Shown piece after piece: positions 46,080-59,500 of a DNA stretch of 64,000 nucleotides. This DNA is from Septoria linicola (taxonomy: Eukaryota > Ascomycota > Dothideomycetes > Mycosphaerellales > Mycosphaerellaceae): assembly GCA_024114885.1 (NCBI GenBank), contig CP099425.1:2542001-2606000 (forward strand), in the 5' to 3' direction. The first letter of the stretch is position 1, and each line of letters opens with the position of its first letter. Both the position numbers and the translations under genes were made by a program. The notes under the pieces are model-generated. The model was not told the origin of the DNA and did no database searches. It saw nothing but the letters and a program-made list of their open reading frames with translations.

Positions 46080-49000
46080 TTATTCTATTTACCTATTTCT
46101 ATAATAGACTAAGAGGACAAGAAGAGCTAAAGGATTCTAATCCTAGATAGAACTAACTAGAAGAAATAGTTTAAGCTATAGATAGACAAGCTAGAAGGAA
46201 AGGACTAGTTCTAGGTAATTAGCTAACTAATTATTAGAGGGAACCTATATATAGTTTAGTAGGACACTAGTCTCTAGATATATATTACTTAGAATCAATA
46301 CTTCTTAAAAGACAATATAGTATGTAGGTTTAGTATTAGATATAGTATTAGTAAGGATAATAAGATAGAGCTAGAGACATAGTATATTACTATATTAGTA
46401 GCTAAGATATAGGTAATTCTCTAGAATAAGTATAATAGAGTCCTAAAGTCCTATACTATAGGTCTAATTAAGTAGTTTATTATATATAGGATATTACCTA
46501 ATAAGATAATTAGGGAAGTATAGAGATACCTTAGAGTCCTAGGTAAGAGGATTACTAAGATTAATCCTTAGGAAACTTACTACTAGAGCTAAGAGAAAAG
46601 ACTAAAGTATCTCCTATAGTCCCTATCTATATTATACTAAGTAGCTAAGAATACTATTATAACCTAACTATCCTTAGATATAGATACTATCCTTCTTCTA
46701 CTTAAGTCCTAAGAGGTAAGAGACAATCTAGATAAGATAGATATAGGTTTAGCTATATTCTATCCTAGGTAGCCCTACTAAGGAAAGTCCCTACTAATAT
46801 ACTAGCTCTATAAGAAAGGGAAGTACTAGTTAAAAGATTGTCCTAACCTCTCTACTACTAAGAAACTGTCCTAGTAAAGAAATAGTACTAAGAACTAGAA
46901 GGACCCTTAGGGATTATTCCTTAGAGAGAGGGTTAGAAGATCTCTTTTACTAAGGAATACTAGACATATTAAGAAAGCTGTCTACAAGTTATTATTATAT
47001 AATAAGCTAAAGAAGGCTGTCTAGAGAATAGGTAAGCTACTTTAGAGAATAGAAAAGTCTAGAAAGCTTCTAAAGAAAGGATTTTTAGCCTAGGAGTCTA
47101 GTTCTAGTTCTAATTCTAGAACTTATTCTAGTTCTAGAAGTAATAATAATTCCCTATTAGAAGATAATAATTAAGATAAGTTAGCCTATTCTATAATTAA
47201 GGCTAAAGGCAAGTTATTACTCTAAGAATAGCTCTTAGACTCCTATACCTTATCCTATATAACTAACTAACTATCCTTCTTTAGATTAGTAAAGCTACTA
47301 AGGAAGAAAGTATAGGTTAAAGTAGGAGGAGGATACCTCTATATAACCTACTCTAGACTAGTATAGATAAAAGGAATCTTAGGAGGAGAAGTTCTACTTA
47401 ATAGGATACTATTTATTCCTAATCTTAGAGTAAATCTTATATTATAGGATTAGTTTAGTAAGTAATTTAGAGTCTAGAAGCCTAATTTCACTCTTACCTC
47501 TCTAGATAGCTAAATAGTTATAAAGACTAAGCTAGTTAGAGGTGTTCTATTTATTAGTAAGATATTACCTCTCCTATAGGAAAAGTTATATTACTTACTA
47601 TATAATCCTATAGAGGTTAATAATACCTATACTACCCTATTAGAGAAGGATCTAAAATAGTAGGAGCTATAGTATAGAAGATTTATATACTTTAGAAGAG
47701 GGTTACTCTTAAACCTTTATAAAGTTACTAACCTAAAGGAAAGAATTCTAATTCCTAACTAGGAAGAGTATAAGTATAGAATCTATATAATAGGTAAGAT
47801 AAAGAAACACCTAGGTAAGTCTATTAAGAGAAGACCTAAAAGGTTAGCTCTTATATTAGTAGATATCTATAGACTATTACTATTATTAGTAAAAGGTTTT
47901 ATATAGTAGCTTAAGATTATTAATAACTTCTTAAGAAAGAAATAGGTATTTCTACTTAAAGCTAGATTAGATATACTAACTACTCTTTAGAACTAGAGAA
48001 TTAAGGTAGAAAGGTAGTTAGTAGCACTCCTTAAGTCTATAAGGGCTAATAATGCTAGAGAGATTACTACTTTAATTAAATAGTAGGAGAAGGACTTTAG
48101 AATTACCCTTAAGCTAACTAAGGCCTATAATTTACTCTAGAATAGAGTAGTTAAGAGGTCTATCTAAATATTAGAGGCCTCTATTAGAGTAATACTTAAA
48201 GAGAGCAAGATGCCTATTAAGTTTTAGCTAGAAGCTCTTAAAGTATAGATATATATAAGGAATAAGCTCTTAAATAGACCTAATATTAAAGGATTTAAGC
48301 TCTTACCTAATAAAGCTTTTAATAGGATTAAACTAATAGTCTTCTACCTTAAGGTATAGGGATATAGAGCTATAGTATATATAGATATAAGAGTATAGCC
48401 TTAGTAGGTAAGGAGTAATAAACTAATAAATAGAGGAAAGGATACTATGTTTATTAGATACTATAATAATATAGTAAAAGTATAGAAGTTCTAGGAGCTA
48501 GATATAAAGGCTATTAAGTAGTATACTAATATGATCTTCTTTAAAGATAAGCTAGGTAGAGAATTAGACTTAAATATTAAGATCAAGAATCTCTCTAGTT
48601 TAGCTCTAGAAAGAAGACCTATTAGAAGGCTAAGAACTATTAGCTAGCCTACTCTATAAGCTAGTAGGAGTACTCTAGGTGCTCCTAGTCTAAGCTAGTA
48701 GAAGCCTCCTCCCTCTTAGCTATTAGTATAGGTTTAGGAAGGAAAGAAACTCTTTATATAACTTCTACCTCTACTAGAAGATGTAGAAGAGTATAGAAAA
48801 TTCCTAGACTAAAAGAAAGTTAAGAAAGAATCTAAGAATTCTACCTAAGAAACTATAGAGATAGATTAGGAGTAGATAGTTCTAAGGCAAACTCTTAGAA
48901 AGAGGAAAGTATCCTAAGAACTTAATAGATTTAACTAGAAGCTAAAGCTAATTAGGCTTAAGTTAGATTAGAATAGTTAGCTAGATAAGGAAATGCTCCT

Positions 49001-50810
49001 AGAGTATTAGGCTTTCTTCTTAGCTATAAGCTCTATTAACCTAGATATCCTATAGGACTTAGAATTCTTAGAGGAAGTTAAAGAGATTATATTCTCTACT
49101 ACTAAAGAAGTAGGAATATATAAATAGGAGGTTCTAATCCTAAGGAACTATAAGGAAGTAGTAAGTAATCCTAAGTAAGGTTATCTCTAGTAAGAAGCTA
49201 TTTAGAAGGAGCTAGATATACTTATAAGTAATAATACCTAGACTATAGTAGTCCTACTAAAAGGGGCTAACTTGGTTATCTTAAGATAGGTCTTTAATAT
49301 TAAGAGAAAACTTAGTAGTACTATTAAAAAGTTCAAGGCAAGACTAGTTATAAGAGGGTTCTCCTAAAAGTATAAAGTAGACTATATAGAAACTTTTGCC
49401 TCTATAGTTAGGTAGGATACTCTAAGAGGATTCATAGCTATAGTCTATAAGAAGGACCTAGTTCTATACTAAGTAGATATAAATAATATATTTATAGAGA
49501 GCACTCTATATAAGGACATCTATATAATCCTACTACTAGGTATTAACCTACTAACTAGTATAGTCTTATAAGTTCTAAGGAGTCTCTATAGGCTAAAGTA
49601 AGCTATAAGAGACTAGAATTAGCTATATATATTAAAGCTAAAAGGAATAGGATTTAGACAATTAGAAGTAGACCTATATCTTCTAATCTATAAGAAAAGA
49701 AAAGATCTAATAATCCTAATCTATATTAATAACATACCTATTACTATAGAGAGACTAGAAGATGTCCTCTAGTTTAAGGACTAACTTAGTAAGGTCTTTA
49801 AGATTAAAGATCTTAGAGAACTAGACAAGATTCTTAGAATAAGACTAATAAGAAGTAGATAGTAAGGCTAGCTAAAACTTAACTAGAAGTACTATATCTA
49901 AGAGAACCTAGCTAAGATAGGAATAGGCTAAGAAACTATATTACTAACTCTTTTACTAATAGATAGCTATAAAAGTCTAAAGCCTACTAGACTAAATAAC
50001 AAAAGATATAATAAATAGGAGTACTAATCTATTATTAGAATATAGATATAGCTTGTAACTATTATAAGACTAGACATTATATTTGCCCTTAGAAGGTTAA
50101 GCTCCTATATTAGTAATCTAATAGTAGGATATATAAAGGCTCTAAAGAAGCTAACTAGATACCTAAGATTAAACCTAGACCTTAGTTTAAGATACTTAAG
50201 GAATAGTTAAGGCTATCTTACTAGATATATAGACTCTAACTATGTAATAGACAAGACTAATAGAGTCTTAATCCTTAGATATATTTTCTTCCTCTATAGT
50301 ATACTAATCTCCTAGATAAGTAAGAAGTAGAAATCTATAGCTATATCTATAATAGAAGCTAAATATATAGCTATAGGAGTATATATAAAACAGTTATAGT
50401 TCCTTAGTGCTCTTTTAAGAGAGCTTAGATGCCTAGAGTTAGTAGAAGAATGTTCTTACTAACTAAGGATCCTTAGTAACTAGGAAACTATTACTAGAAT
50501 TAGGCTAATTTAGCTAAATAGTAATAACTAAGCTGCCCTTACTCTAGTTAAGGACTTATATATTTATAATAAGTCTAAACATATTAATATCTTATATAAT
50601 ACTATAAGAAAGCTCTAGTAGAACAGACTTATCTCTATAGAATATATAAATACAAAAGAGATAGTAGTAGATAGTCTTACTAAGCTAAAGAATAGACTAT
50701 AGTTTCAAGAGTTTATAAGGTAGCTCTACCTTATATAAGAGATATATAAAAGATAACTCTAAGCCTTAGAGTTAGACTAAGAGGAGTCTAAAAGAAAGAT
50801 TTTAGGTACT
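46080..50810 (+). pseudogene. Copia copy 2 gag-pol polyprotein, RIP-inactivated
   Basis: One forward frame covers gag, a degenerate zinc knuckle (KKGKYxLKDCPN near 46815) and the region before integrase (near 47600-47800). The integrase core (LILVDIYRLLL near 47850) follows. The copia-type RT spans about 49240-49960, with VDINNIFIESTLYKDIY near 49475 and YINNIPIT near 49720, which should be YVDD-like. RNase H follows, with YIDSNYVIDKTNR near 50225, SIIEAKYIAIG near 50347 (normally SSTEAEY) and SKHINILYNTIR near 50573. Integrase before RT is the copia order. Many TAG/TAA codons stand for Gln/Trp. Confidence 0.92.
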
Positions 50811-51391
50811 TAACTCCTCCTTAGTTAGACTTTATAAAGTCCTAAATTCTCTTACTAATATTAGACCTATTACTAACTACAATATTACTATATAGTACCT
50901 AGCTAAACTAGACACCTCCTAAGGCTAAGTACTAGTTAATATTAAAGACCTTCTCTATAGCAGCTATTATCTCTACTACTAGTATATAGTTACTCTACTC
51001 CCTAGCTTAATATAAGATTCCTATAGCTAAGAATAGTATACTCTAAAGGCTATTAGGGAACTAAGAAGCTATATAGAATATAACTAAGTAGGGGACTAGG
51101 CTATAAGGTATCTAGAGAGCTATTAGAATTAGCTATAAGAAAGGATAGGGGCAACTTACTAGATAGTCTATATCCTAAACAATCTACTCCTATATAAGAG
51201 AGGAGGAAGATCTTATAGAAGGTATTTCTTTTGCCTTTTTATAGGAGATAGTAGTATAGAAAGTTTATTAGATTAATAGTTAGTACTATCTAGTTATTAG
51301 TCTAAAAAGTAAGTACTTAATAACTAATTAAGATTAGGACTAGTATTTAAGTACTATAGATAATCTATTAAAAGATCTAACTATATAGTAT

Positions 51392-51400
51392 AAGTAGGAG
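51392..51400 (+). promoter_or_regulatory. Polypurine tract of copia copy 2
   Basis: AAGTAGGAG immediately precedes the 3' LTR. Copy 1 carries GAGTAGGAG at the equivalent place. Confidence 0.6.
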
Positions 51401-51677
51401 TGTTAAGAATATATCCTAGATAGTTAGTCTAGATATAGATATCTAAGCGTAGTTCTAGATGCCTTAGACATCTACCTAAGGCTTAGTAAGAGGTATATCT
51501 TACTTCTCTTTCTTCTCTTCTTAGATAACTAACTCAATTAACTTTATATTTAGTTCCTAGCATATTACTACTATACTATATATATAAGTTAGTTCAAGAT
51601 TAATCCTCTATTCTTCTTTACTACGCTATACTCTCCTTGATATTATATAGTATATAACACGCCCTCTACTTTTAACA
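51401..51677 (+). repeat. Copia copy 2 3' LTR (277 bp)
   Basis: It begins TGTTAAGAAT and ends TTTTAACA with both terminal dinucleotides intact. It is followed by AAGCT, the right copy of the target duplication. Confidence 0.95.
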
Positions 51678-51682
51678 AAGCT

Positions 51683-53838
51683 CTATAAAATTACTATACC
51701 TACGCGATATATCGCCTCTAATCGCTTAAATTTATATACGAGTACTAGGTCCGACCTCTAAAAAGGATATTAAAGAGATCGCGTACTCTTTACTAAAACG
51801 ATCTAGTTTAGATATACTAGAGAGAAAGTAATATACGAGAGTAGAGATTAATAGGTTTAGTTCTATCGCTCGCTCGTAGGCTCTCGTAGAGTCGACCTAG
51901 TCGTAGGTTCTATAGTAAAATATTATAAACAAGTTCTCTACTATATCTTATATAGTCGCTATATCTACTACTACTCTAGATTAATTATTATATATATTAG
52001 TATCCTCCTTATAGAGTTATTAGATCCTCTACCGTCGCTATTATCGTATTTATTATTATTATAAGTATAGGACACCTCCGTTTACCCTTAGCTACTAAGG
52101 AAAACGCTTTTCTAGTACCTTATACCTCCTTAGGAATCTACTACTAGTCCCTAAACGCTTCGACTCTTATACGATCCTTATCGAACCTCGAAGATATACT
52201 CTACCTTAATATATTCTACCTTAACCTACTATCGGTCCTCTCGAAAACGTCTACTCGTACTAGGATTAATATTATTTCGCTCCTAGAGCGTCTTAAACTT
52301 AGCGTCGATATTCTACTATATTCGGACCTACGTTTACTTATAGAGGAGATCGGTAGGTAATTCTATACGAAGATCGGTAGCGTAGTCTACTACGACTACT
52401 AGGTCTAGTATATACTTTTAGTCTTACTATATAAGCGTTACGCCTAACCGACCGATTAGTTCTACTACCTACTATACTATCTTATTACGCTCGGTACTAT
52501 CTATATACTCGTAGATCGCTTCGATATCGATTAGAGTACTCGTATTAATCTACTAGAGGAGAGGACTAGGTCTTATTACGTAGTAATAGTAGATAGCTCG
52601 TATAGTATTAGAGCCTATCTAAGAGTAGAGATCTTTATAGATATAGTCGAAGACGAAACGATAGCCTAGGTAGAGCGCGAATCTAATTAGGTTAGGTACC
52701 GAGTAGTCTTCGAAGTAGCTAACTATATACGACGCGACTACTATAGCTACTTTCCTACTATTAAAATACTATAAGATCTCTAGTTAGCCTACGACTATCG
52801 AGAAGTCTACCTATATAAATATCGGCTAGGGACTATTTAGGAAGTAGCGCCGGAAGTACTCTTCTATAACTACGAGACTTATAGGCTCGCGATTAATAAT
52901 AATAAGGTTATCTAGAGCGCGAGTACCTTTAGCGATTAGTTATAAGAGGAGAGTAGTACTACTCCCTAGCTCTACGACTATCTTCTCTACTTATATATTA
53001 ACCTATTTTTTAAAGTTACGATATATATCGAGCTTACTAATCTCGAAACGCGCGTAGTTATCTCGCGTCTCTTAGAACTAGCGATTAAAGTTCTAACGCG
53101 GGTCGAGATACTTACTATTACGTACTAGACTATACTACTTAAGCTAGCTACTATAGTTACTAGGAGTCTAATAGACTCTCTCGTATAAGGTAGATACTAT
53201 ATCGTAATCTTTAACGTTAGAAGATAGTTACTAGGAAGAGAAGTAGTTAAAGGCTTTAGTTAATATATAACGAAGTTCTAAGAAGAGAAGACGTATATAG
53301 AGTAGAGAATAGAAGACTATATCGTAAGTAGAAAGAAAGATCCTTTTTATATACGTAAGGGCTATATACTAATTAACGAATAGTAAGGAGATATACTAGT
53401 AAGGAAGCTTCTATATACTTAACTAGTACGTTTACGATAATATAACTACCTTACTTATACCTATCTAGTAGGTAGGTAATACGCTAGAGAGTATAGAGCC
53501 TTACTATAGAGTACGACTAACGACGAATCTCGTTAGAAGTAAATAATATATTATAGAGCCTATAACTATACGTAGGCCTATATCGTAATTAGAAGGTCGT
53601 CTAGGAAAGATTTATCTATTTACCTCCTTACTCGTCCGAACCTCTATATCTTCTTTCCCCTCCTATACGTATATATTAAGGCTTAGCGTAGTACGAACGC
53701 GTCTACTACTCGATTTCCTTACTCGCTTATAGGTAGCCTTACTCTCTCGACGTACTCCTAAAACCTAAACTCGACTCCTAGACTACTCCTATCTATATAA
53801 AATAGGTTTACGCGACTACTAATCTTACCTATCTAATT
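51683..53838 (+). pseudogene. ORF E, 3' part: unidentified long reading frame
   Basis: From about 52030 to 53838 one forward frame runs for some 600 codons with only RIP-type stops. Segments include GHLRLPLATKENAFLV near 52068, VEDETIA near 52647, TNLETRVVISRLLELAIKV near 53035 and IVSRKKDPFYIRKGYILIN near 53323. Before about 52330 a second forward frame also looks coding-like (RVLGPTSKKDIKEIAYSLLK near 51740), so there may be a frameshift or a spliced junction. I recognise no family. The frame is followed directly by a Fot1-type transposon. It could be a degraded large gene of an uncharacterised element. Confidence 0.45.
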
Positions 53839-53869
53839 AGTATCCTTATTAGATAGGTATTCTAATTAA
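53839..53869 (+). repeat. Left terminal inverted repeat of the Fot1-type element
   Basis: Its reverse complement is found at 56288-56318 with about three mismatches. The repeat itself contains two spaced copies of a GGATAC/TATTCT-like word. Confidence 0.75.
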
Positions 53870-53884
53870 CTTCGTCTCGTATTT

Positions 53885-55560
53885 ACTATCTTACGCGATA
53901 GTAACTTCGAACGAAGAGGTCCTTTAGTAAGCTATCTATAAATACCTATTCGGTCGTTTTTCAAGTATACGACGCGCTATAGAGGCGTACGATATACCTA
54001 ATTCTACCTTCTATACGAGACTCTATAGTACGCTACTAAAGGCTAGTATACCTCTTACGAATAGAGCCCTTCCTCTAATAGAAGAGGAGGTAGTTTATTA
54101 GAAGATTCTCGATCTAGATTTACGTAGTTACTCGCCTATATAGGCTATCTTCTAAAGCTAGGCCTCCTTAATAACAAAGGCATAGAATATATAAGAGGTT
54201 CGCCTAAGATTAGCTTATTACTTTATCTAGCGTTATCTAGGCTTGGAAACTTAATTATTATAGAGATAGTTAAACTAGAAAGCTCTAAATAAGGACCTAG
54301 AGGTTCTCTTAGAGTAGTTTCTACTCGTTTAGAACCTAATAACCTACTATAGAATTACCTAGCACGACATTTATCTCTTTAATAAGAGTAGATCCTAGCT
54401 TAGATACTATTAGAATACTATTAGTATTACTACTACTAAGTATAGGTAACGACCTAAAGCCTTAGTTTCTAATTCTATATAGTAGTAGATAGTTATCGCC
54501 TATATTATCGTAGAAGGCTAGTTAGTACCTCTATATATTATCTTCTCTAGTAAGGAAATAAACTAGGCCTAGTTCGACTATCTTCTACTAATATAGAAGC
54601 TAGGAGTTTATCTAAAAGGCTAGACTTCCTTCGATTATTTATTCTAGTAGATTTAGTACTTTAATAACTATACTAAGTATAGGACTATTAGTAAGAAGAG
54701 GCTACTAATCCTAGATAGCTATAATAGCTATACGATACTAGAGTTTAAGTTATTCTATAATTAATAAGGTATTATTACCCTCTATATACTACCCTATTCA
54801 AGTTACCTATTATAGCTACTAGACGTTAGCTGTTTTAGTCTATTAAAAAAGATATATTTAGCTAGAATCCCTAGGCTTAGTATAGTTAGATACTACTACC
54901 TAATTAAGAAAGACTTCCTTCTAGAGTTAAGGCCTACCTATAAGGCTATATTTACCCCTAATACGATTAGAGGCGCCTTTAGAGGCTTAGGCTTATTCCT
55001 ACTAGATCTATAGGCTATATTGTCCTAGCTAATACTACGTTACAAAATACTAACTCTACTACTACCTTATTTATTAGATACTCTAAATACCTCTTAGGAT
55101 CTAAGGTAGGTAGAGAGGTAGATAAACAAGATCTAGGATAGGCTTATTAACTATCTAAATAGCTTACCTACTTCGATCCTTAACGTAGTAGATAAGCTTA
55201 AAAGGTTATAAGCTATAATAATATTACTATAGGCTAAATATAATAATATTAAGACTATTATTTACGAATTATAGTCTTCTAGAGCTCTAAGGAAGAAAAT
55301 CTAGCTTCCTCTAGGTATTAATACTAATAAATTAGCTACTAGAGACATCGCTCTATTATAGGCTTAATTAGTAATATAGATAGTTACTTAGCTCGATAAG
55401 GTACTAAGAGCTAAACTAACCTATAGTAGGTATACTATTCTCTATTATAACTTAAGGCCCTATCTATTAAACTAAGTAACTTCTAAGGATTCTATTAATC
55501 TAACTTTAGTATAGTTCTAATACCTATCGTATAAGAAATCAATAATAGAAGTTATCTACC
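53885..55560 (+). pseudogene. Fot1/pogo DDE transposase, RIP-inactivated
   Basis: The forward frame has an N-terminal helix-turn-helix-like part (FGRFSSIRRAIEAYDIPNST near 53950), as in CENP-B/pogo DNA-binding domains. The DDE endonuclease follows. The first catalytic region reads LFNKSRS near 54380, where FDESR-like is usual. The second is LLILDSYNSYT near 54710. The third is LLDVSCFSLLKKIYLARI near 54825, matching the family's PLDVxxFxPLKKxY. RGAFRGLGL near 54970 matches the GFRxxGLxP motif. The transposase would cut at the terminal repeats and insert at TA. Stops at former Gln/Trp codons and the lost first Asp show it is dead. Confidence 0.85.
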
Positions 55561-55605
55561 TCGTATAGTTAATATACTAACCTATCTAATATACTAACCT
55601 ATTAA

Positions 55606-56287
55606 ATACGTTAAGGAAGACTTCCTACTATAACTTTAGCCTACCTATAAGGCTATATTTACTCCTAATAATATCCGAGGTGCCTTTAGAGGCTTAGGCT
55701 TACTACCTCTAGATATACTAGCTATATTACTCAAGCTGATACTCTATTACAAAACACGAATACTACTACTACCTTGTTTATTAGATATATAGAATACCTT
55801 TTAGTATCTAAGGTAGATTAAGAGGCAAACTAGTAAGATTAAGGCTAGAGTTATAAGCTATTAGAATAGCTTATTAACCTCTATCCTTAGCGTAGTAGAC
55901 AAGCTCTCGAAAGTGTTCTAAAGGATACGAGCCTTAATAATATTACTAGAGGCTCTATATAATAACCCTACGACTATAATTAAAGAATTCTAGTCTTATA
56001 GGGCACTAAGGAAGAAAATCGAGCTTACTTTTAGACTTAATACTTATAAATTAGCTACTAGAGACATAGCTTAGTTCTAGGCTTATTAGGTAATAGAGTA
56101 AGTTAATTAGATTAAGAAATAGCTTAGAGCCTAACTAACCTATAGTAAGTATAGAATCTAAGGCTATAACTTTAGAGGTTGTCTATTAGATAGAGTAACT
56201 TCTTAGGACTAAATTACTCTAACTTTATAGTTATTCTAACTCCTCTAGTATAAGAAATCTAGTATTAGAGTTTATCTACCTAGTAAA
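55606..56287 (+). pseudogene. Second, truncated copy of the Fot1 transposase C-terminus
   Basis: It starts with the KEDFLL/RPTYKAIFTP block seen at about 54910 in the first copy and stays collinear to the right terminal repeat. Both copies end with the same terminal repeat followed by TATTAAATACG (55591-55601 and 56319-56330 region). The two differ by transitions and small indels, so the duplication is not recent or has been heavily mutated. It may be a second element inserted and deleted, or a tandem duplication. Confidence 0.7.
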
Positions 56288-56318
56288 TTAATTAGGATAC
56301 CTATCTAATTAGGATACT
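56288..56318 (-). repeat. Right terminal inverted repeat of the Fot1-type element
   Basis: It reads TTAATTAGGATACC...AATTAGGATACT and mirrors 53839-53869. An inner version with more T/A changes lies at about 55569-55599, at the end of the first copy. Confidence 0.75.
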
Positions 56319-56484
56319 TATTAAATACGTTCGTAGCTACGCTTACGATATTACCTCTATTATTCGAGGAGGCTAAGATCGTAGTTATCGACCTAGATAC
56401 GATCGACCTAAGTAACCGGAATCGCTAAAAGAGAACTCTCTAAACTATCTACTAAAACTCGAGAAGTACTAGTAAAAATCGCTT

Positions 56485-56532
56485 ATTACTTCTATAATAC
56501 TTATCGTAGAAGACAAGTATTATAGAAGTAAT
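56485..56532. repeat. Perfect inverted repeat: 18-bp arms, 12-base loop
   Basis: ATTACTTCTATAATACTT at 56485-56502 is exactly complementary to AAGTATTATAGAAGTAAT at 56515-56532, with ATCGTAGAAGAC between. It lies in unassigned sequence 3' of the Fot1-type element. It could form a stable RNA or cruciform hairpin. RIP acts symmetrically on inverted repeats, so it may simply be an old structure left intact. Confidence 0.9.
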
Positions 56533-56539
56533 ACTAACT

Positions 56540-59500
56540 AGTATAGGAATCGTACCTACGATATAAGTATAGATCGCCTATAACGACTATAGCCTATATA
56601 TTACTACTATACTAACTAGCCTTATTAGAAAGAAGAGAGAAATTACTATCTTATATACCTTACGAGTTAGTACTCCTAGGATTAGAGAAGCCTCGCTACT
56701 CCTCGAATATATCTAGGAGTAGGCTAAAGATATAAATATAGGAGATTAGAGTAATATATCCTCTCGTCGCTCCTCGCCGCCTCTACTACTTCTCGCTACC
56801 TCTACTTCTCGATTACCGCTACTATAGAGGTCGATAGATAGGTCGTATTACGCGACTATATACTTCGATATCGAATCGCTCGTATCGTATCGCGACTAGA
56901 AGATATTCGAAGTAGTTAGTATTAGCGTAAGCGATTATACTCTATACGAACGTATTCTATCGCCTATACCGAGAGTAAGAGATTATAGAATTCGTAGTAT
57001 CTAGTCGTGTTTTCGTAATAGTACTAATACTACGCCTAATCGAGAAGTCGTAGGAGTTATAGGAGTCGTAGTCTATAGAGCGAGGCCGGGCTTAGCTACT
57101 AAGTACTCTAGGATAGTCTAAGCGTTAGAGGGCTATTAGATAATAAGTATAAGGCTATTAGGTAAGCTTACGATACCTCTATAGCTCTCTATACCGATAT
57201 TACTAGTCTTTAACTAGTAAGGGTACGCTATACGTCGATACCTACTAGTTCTAGCTAGTATACTAGCCTACCTTTATATCGATTATACGTCTATCTAAAG
57301 GAACCTCTCTCTACGCGTAAGTAATAGCCGATATCTGTTCTCGACTCCTTCTAGTATTTTAACTCGCTATCCTATTACTATCGCCTATACTCTATATCTA
57401 TACTATTACGTATCTCTATTCGCGTAGTTAAGGAAATAAGATACTCTACGTATATATCGCGTAACTCTCCTACTAAACCTTAATAGAATTACGATACGGT
57501 ATTAAATACTAGGCGTCCTAGCGTATCTATATCTCGTAGCGTTTACTAGGAGTACCTTACGGTATTATATATATTATTAGCGTCTCGACTAATAATACCT
57601 ACTTTCTCCTCGTACTCGCTATCGACCTACGCTTCTATAGTTAAACTATATATATCTATCTTATTCCTTTATACTATCCTTCTACTTACGATCTAGCGCT
57701 TCGCCTACCTCCTACTATATATCGTACTACTACTCGCTACCTACCTCTATATTAATATACCTCGTCGTAATATTCTATAAGTTTAGAAATAGGAGAACGT
57801 ATTAGACTCTTATAAAGATAAAGTCCTTATCTTATAGAAGCCTATATAGAAGTAGGTTTTTATAGATACGTAGAAAGATAAGAAGATCTTTTTTAACTCC
57901 TCTCTCGTCTCTATCTAGGAGGAGACAGTAGAGTCGTATACTATTCGTTAGAAGGACGCTCTAGATAAGTCGTACTTAATCCTATACGAGTATTATACTA
58001 TACCTAAGGTATATATACTAGCGCGAGTCCTCTATCGCTAGAACTAGCGTTATAAACTCTACGCTCTAATTATATCCGCTCTACTACGTCGTACGTTCGT
58101 CGCGCCGTCTCTACCTACTCTATTATTATAAGTCCTCTCTCTAGCGATAGGTATACTACCTAGTACTCTCTTTTACTAGCCCTCGTCGCTATCTACTATA
58201 GTAGTATCCTATACTACGCCTAAACTATCTAGATCGCTACGTACTATAGTAACCTACCTATCTACTATATATAAACTCTCGCGAGTACTATTTTCAACTT
58301 ATATACCGACGCCTCCTAATAGTACGCTCGACTACGATCTCTCTCTTTTCTCTACTACTACTCCTAAATAGTTACTATAGCCTTCCGATATAAGAGAAGA
58401 GGACGCGCTACTACTACCTTCTATAACTCTATATTTAGATAGGTACCTACCTTCGACTAGCGGTTTAGATACTAAAACTCTTTTCTAGTTCTTATAGACT
58501 ACTACTCGTAGCGCTCTATCTAAGAAGTAATACGCGACTAAAATAGAAAGTAGACTACTCGACGACGCTTCTACTCTCTAGTCGGCCTCTCGCTTTCTCT
58601 TACTACCTACTCTCTACTCGCTAGCGTACGCTCTCTCGTAGCCTATTCCTATCGACGAATATTTATCTACGTCTACGAGCGCCTCTATACTAGTCCTTAA
58701 GTCTCTATACGATAGTAGCGGTCGCTATAGGCGCCTAAGTACCCTCTTCTATAAAGCCTTCTAGAAAGCCCTACTACTACTTTCTAGTAACTAAAGTCTA
58801 GTCCTATACGTAGGAAAGAGAGCTCTCTAGACTCGCTCTAGCTCCGATATCTCTATATAGTTATCCTTCTCTAGAGCTTTATATACGCTACTCTCTAAAC
58901 TAGACCTAATCTTTACTACCTTCTATTCTTAAGAGCTGTCTATCTATAGTAAACGATTTACTATAGTAGTCTTATAGGCGTATTAAACCGCTTTACGTAA
59001 TATCGCCTAATAGGATCGTTCTACTACGTTATCTAGCTCTAGTAGTAGTCCTCGCTAGCTCGTATCTCGAAGCTATCTTCCGCTCTTAATTAGTATTATC
59101 CTCGCCGCTATTATCGTAGTAGAAGGGCCTCTTATAGACTACGATAGAGTATAAGCTCTCTTCGAGCGTAAATAAGACGCGATAAAGAGCCTCCTATACG
59201 ATATACTATCTTCTACGTAGCTTCGTTACTTCGATTCGATTACTCGTTCTTAAGTACTTACTACGTTCTATTAGCTCGAAGTAGAGGATTTCTATTAGCT
59301 TAGAGACCCTATCTATCCTTAACTTCTCTAGCTAGGAGCTCTATCGTTAGTATAAAAGACTTCTATATAGAGAACGCTCTCTTTTCGTTAGGTCTATAGA
59401 TATTAAAACTTTCTATACTTACTATATATATCCTATAATCCTCTTCCTAGCTCGTCGCCTACCTATTATTTACTCTAGGCTACGCTATCGTATAGGAGTA

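Larger units (their letters stand above)
45381..51677 (+). mobile_element. Ty1/copia element, copy 2 (complete, plus strand)
   Basis: The element is 6297 bp with 277-bp LTRs, a 5-bp target duplication and a plus-strand gag-pol. It is the same family as 18308-24606 but in the opposite orientation and with clearly fewer CA/TG dinucleotides. Compared with copy 1, CA and TG are replaced by TA at many aligned sites, the signature of heavier RIP. Confidence 0.95.
53839..56318 (+). mobile_element. Fot1/pogo-type DNA transposon with a duplicated 3' part
   Basis: Inverted terminal repeats of about 31 bp are visible: AGTATCC...AGATAGGTAT...CTAATTAA at 53839-53869 and its near-exact reverse complement at 56288-56318. 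A TA precedes the left region and TA follows the right end, consistent with the TA target of this superfamily. The interior encodes a DDE transposase. The C-terminal coding part and the right terminal repeat occur twice, at about 54895-55605 and 55606-56325. Confidence 0.8.

Noticed and set aside
51683..53838. ORF E as a Starship captain (DUF3435 tyrosine recombinase) or a telomeric RecQ-type helicase
   Set aside because: I looked for the recombinase Arg/His/Tyr signature and for helicase Walker motifs in the readable frames and did not find them.
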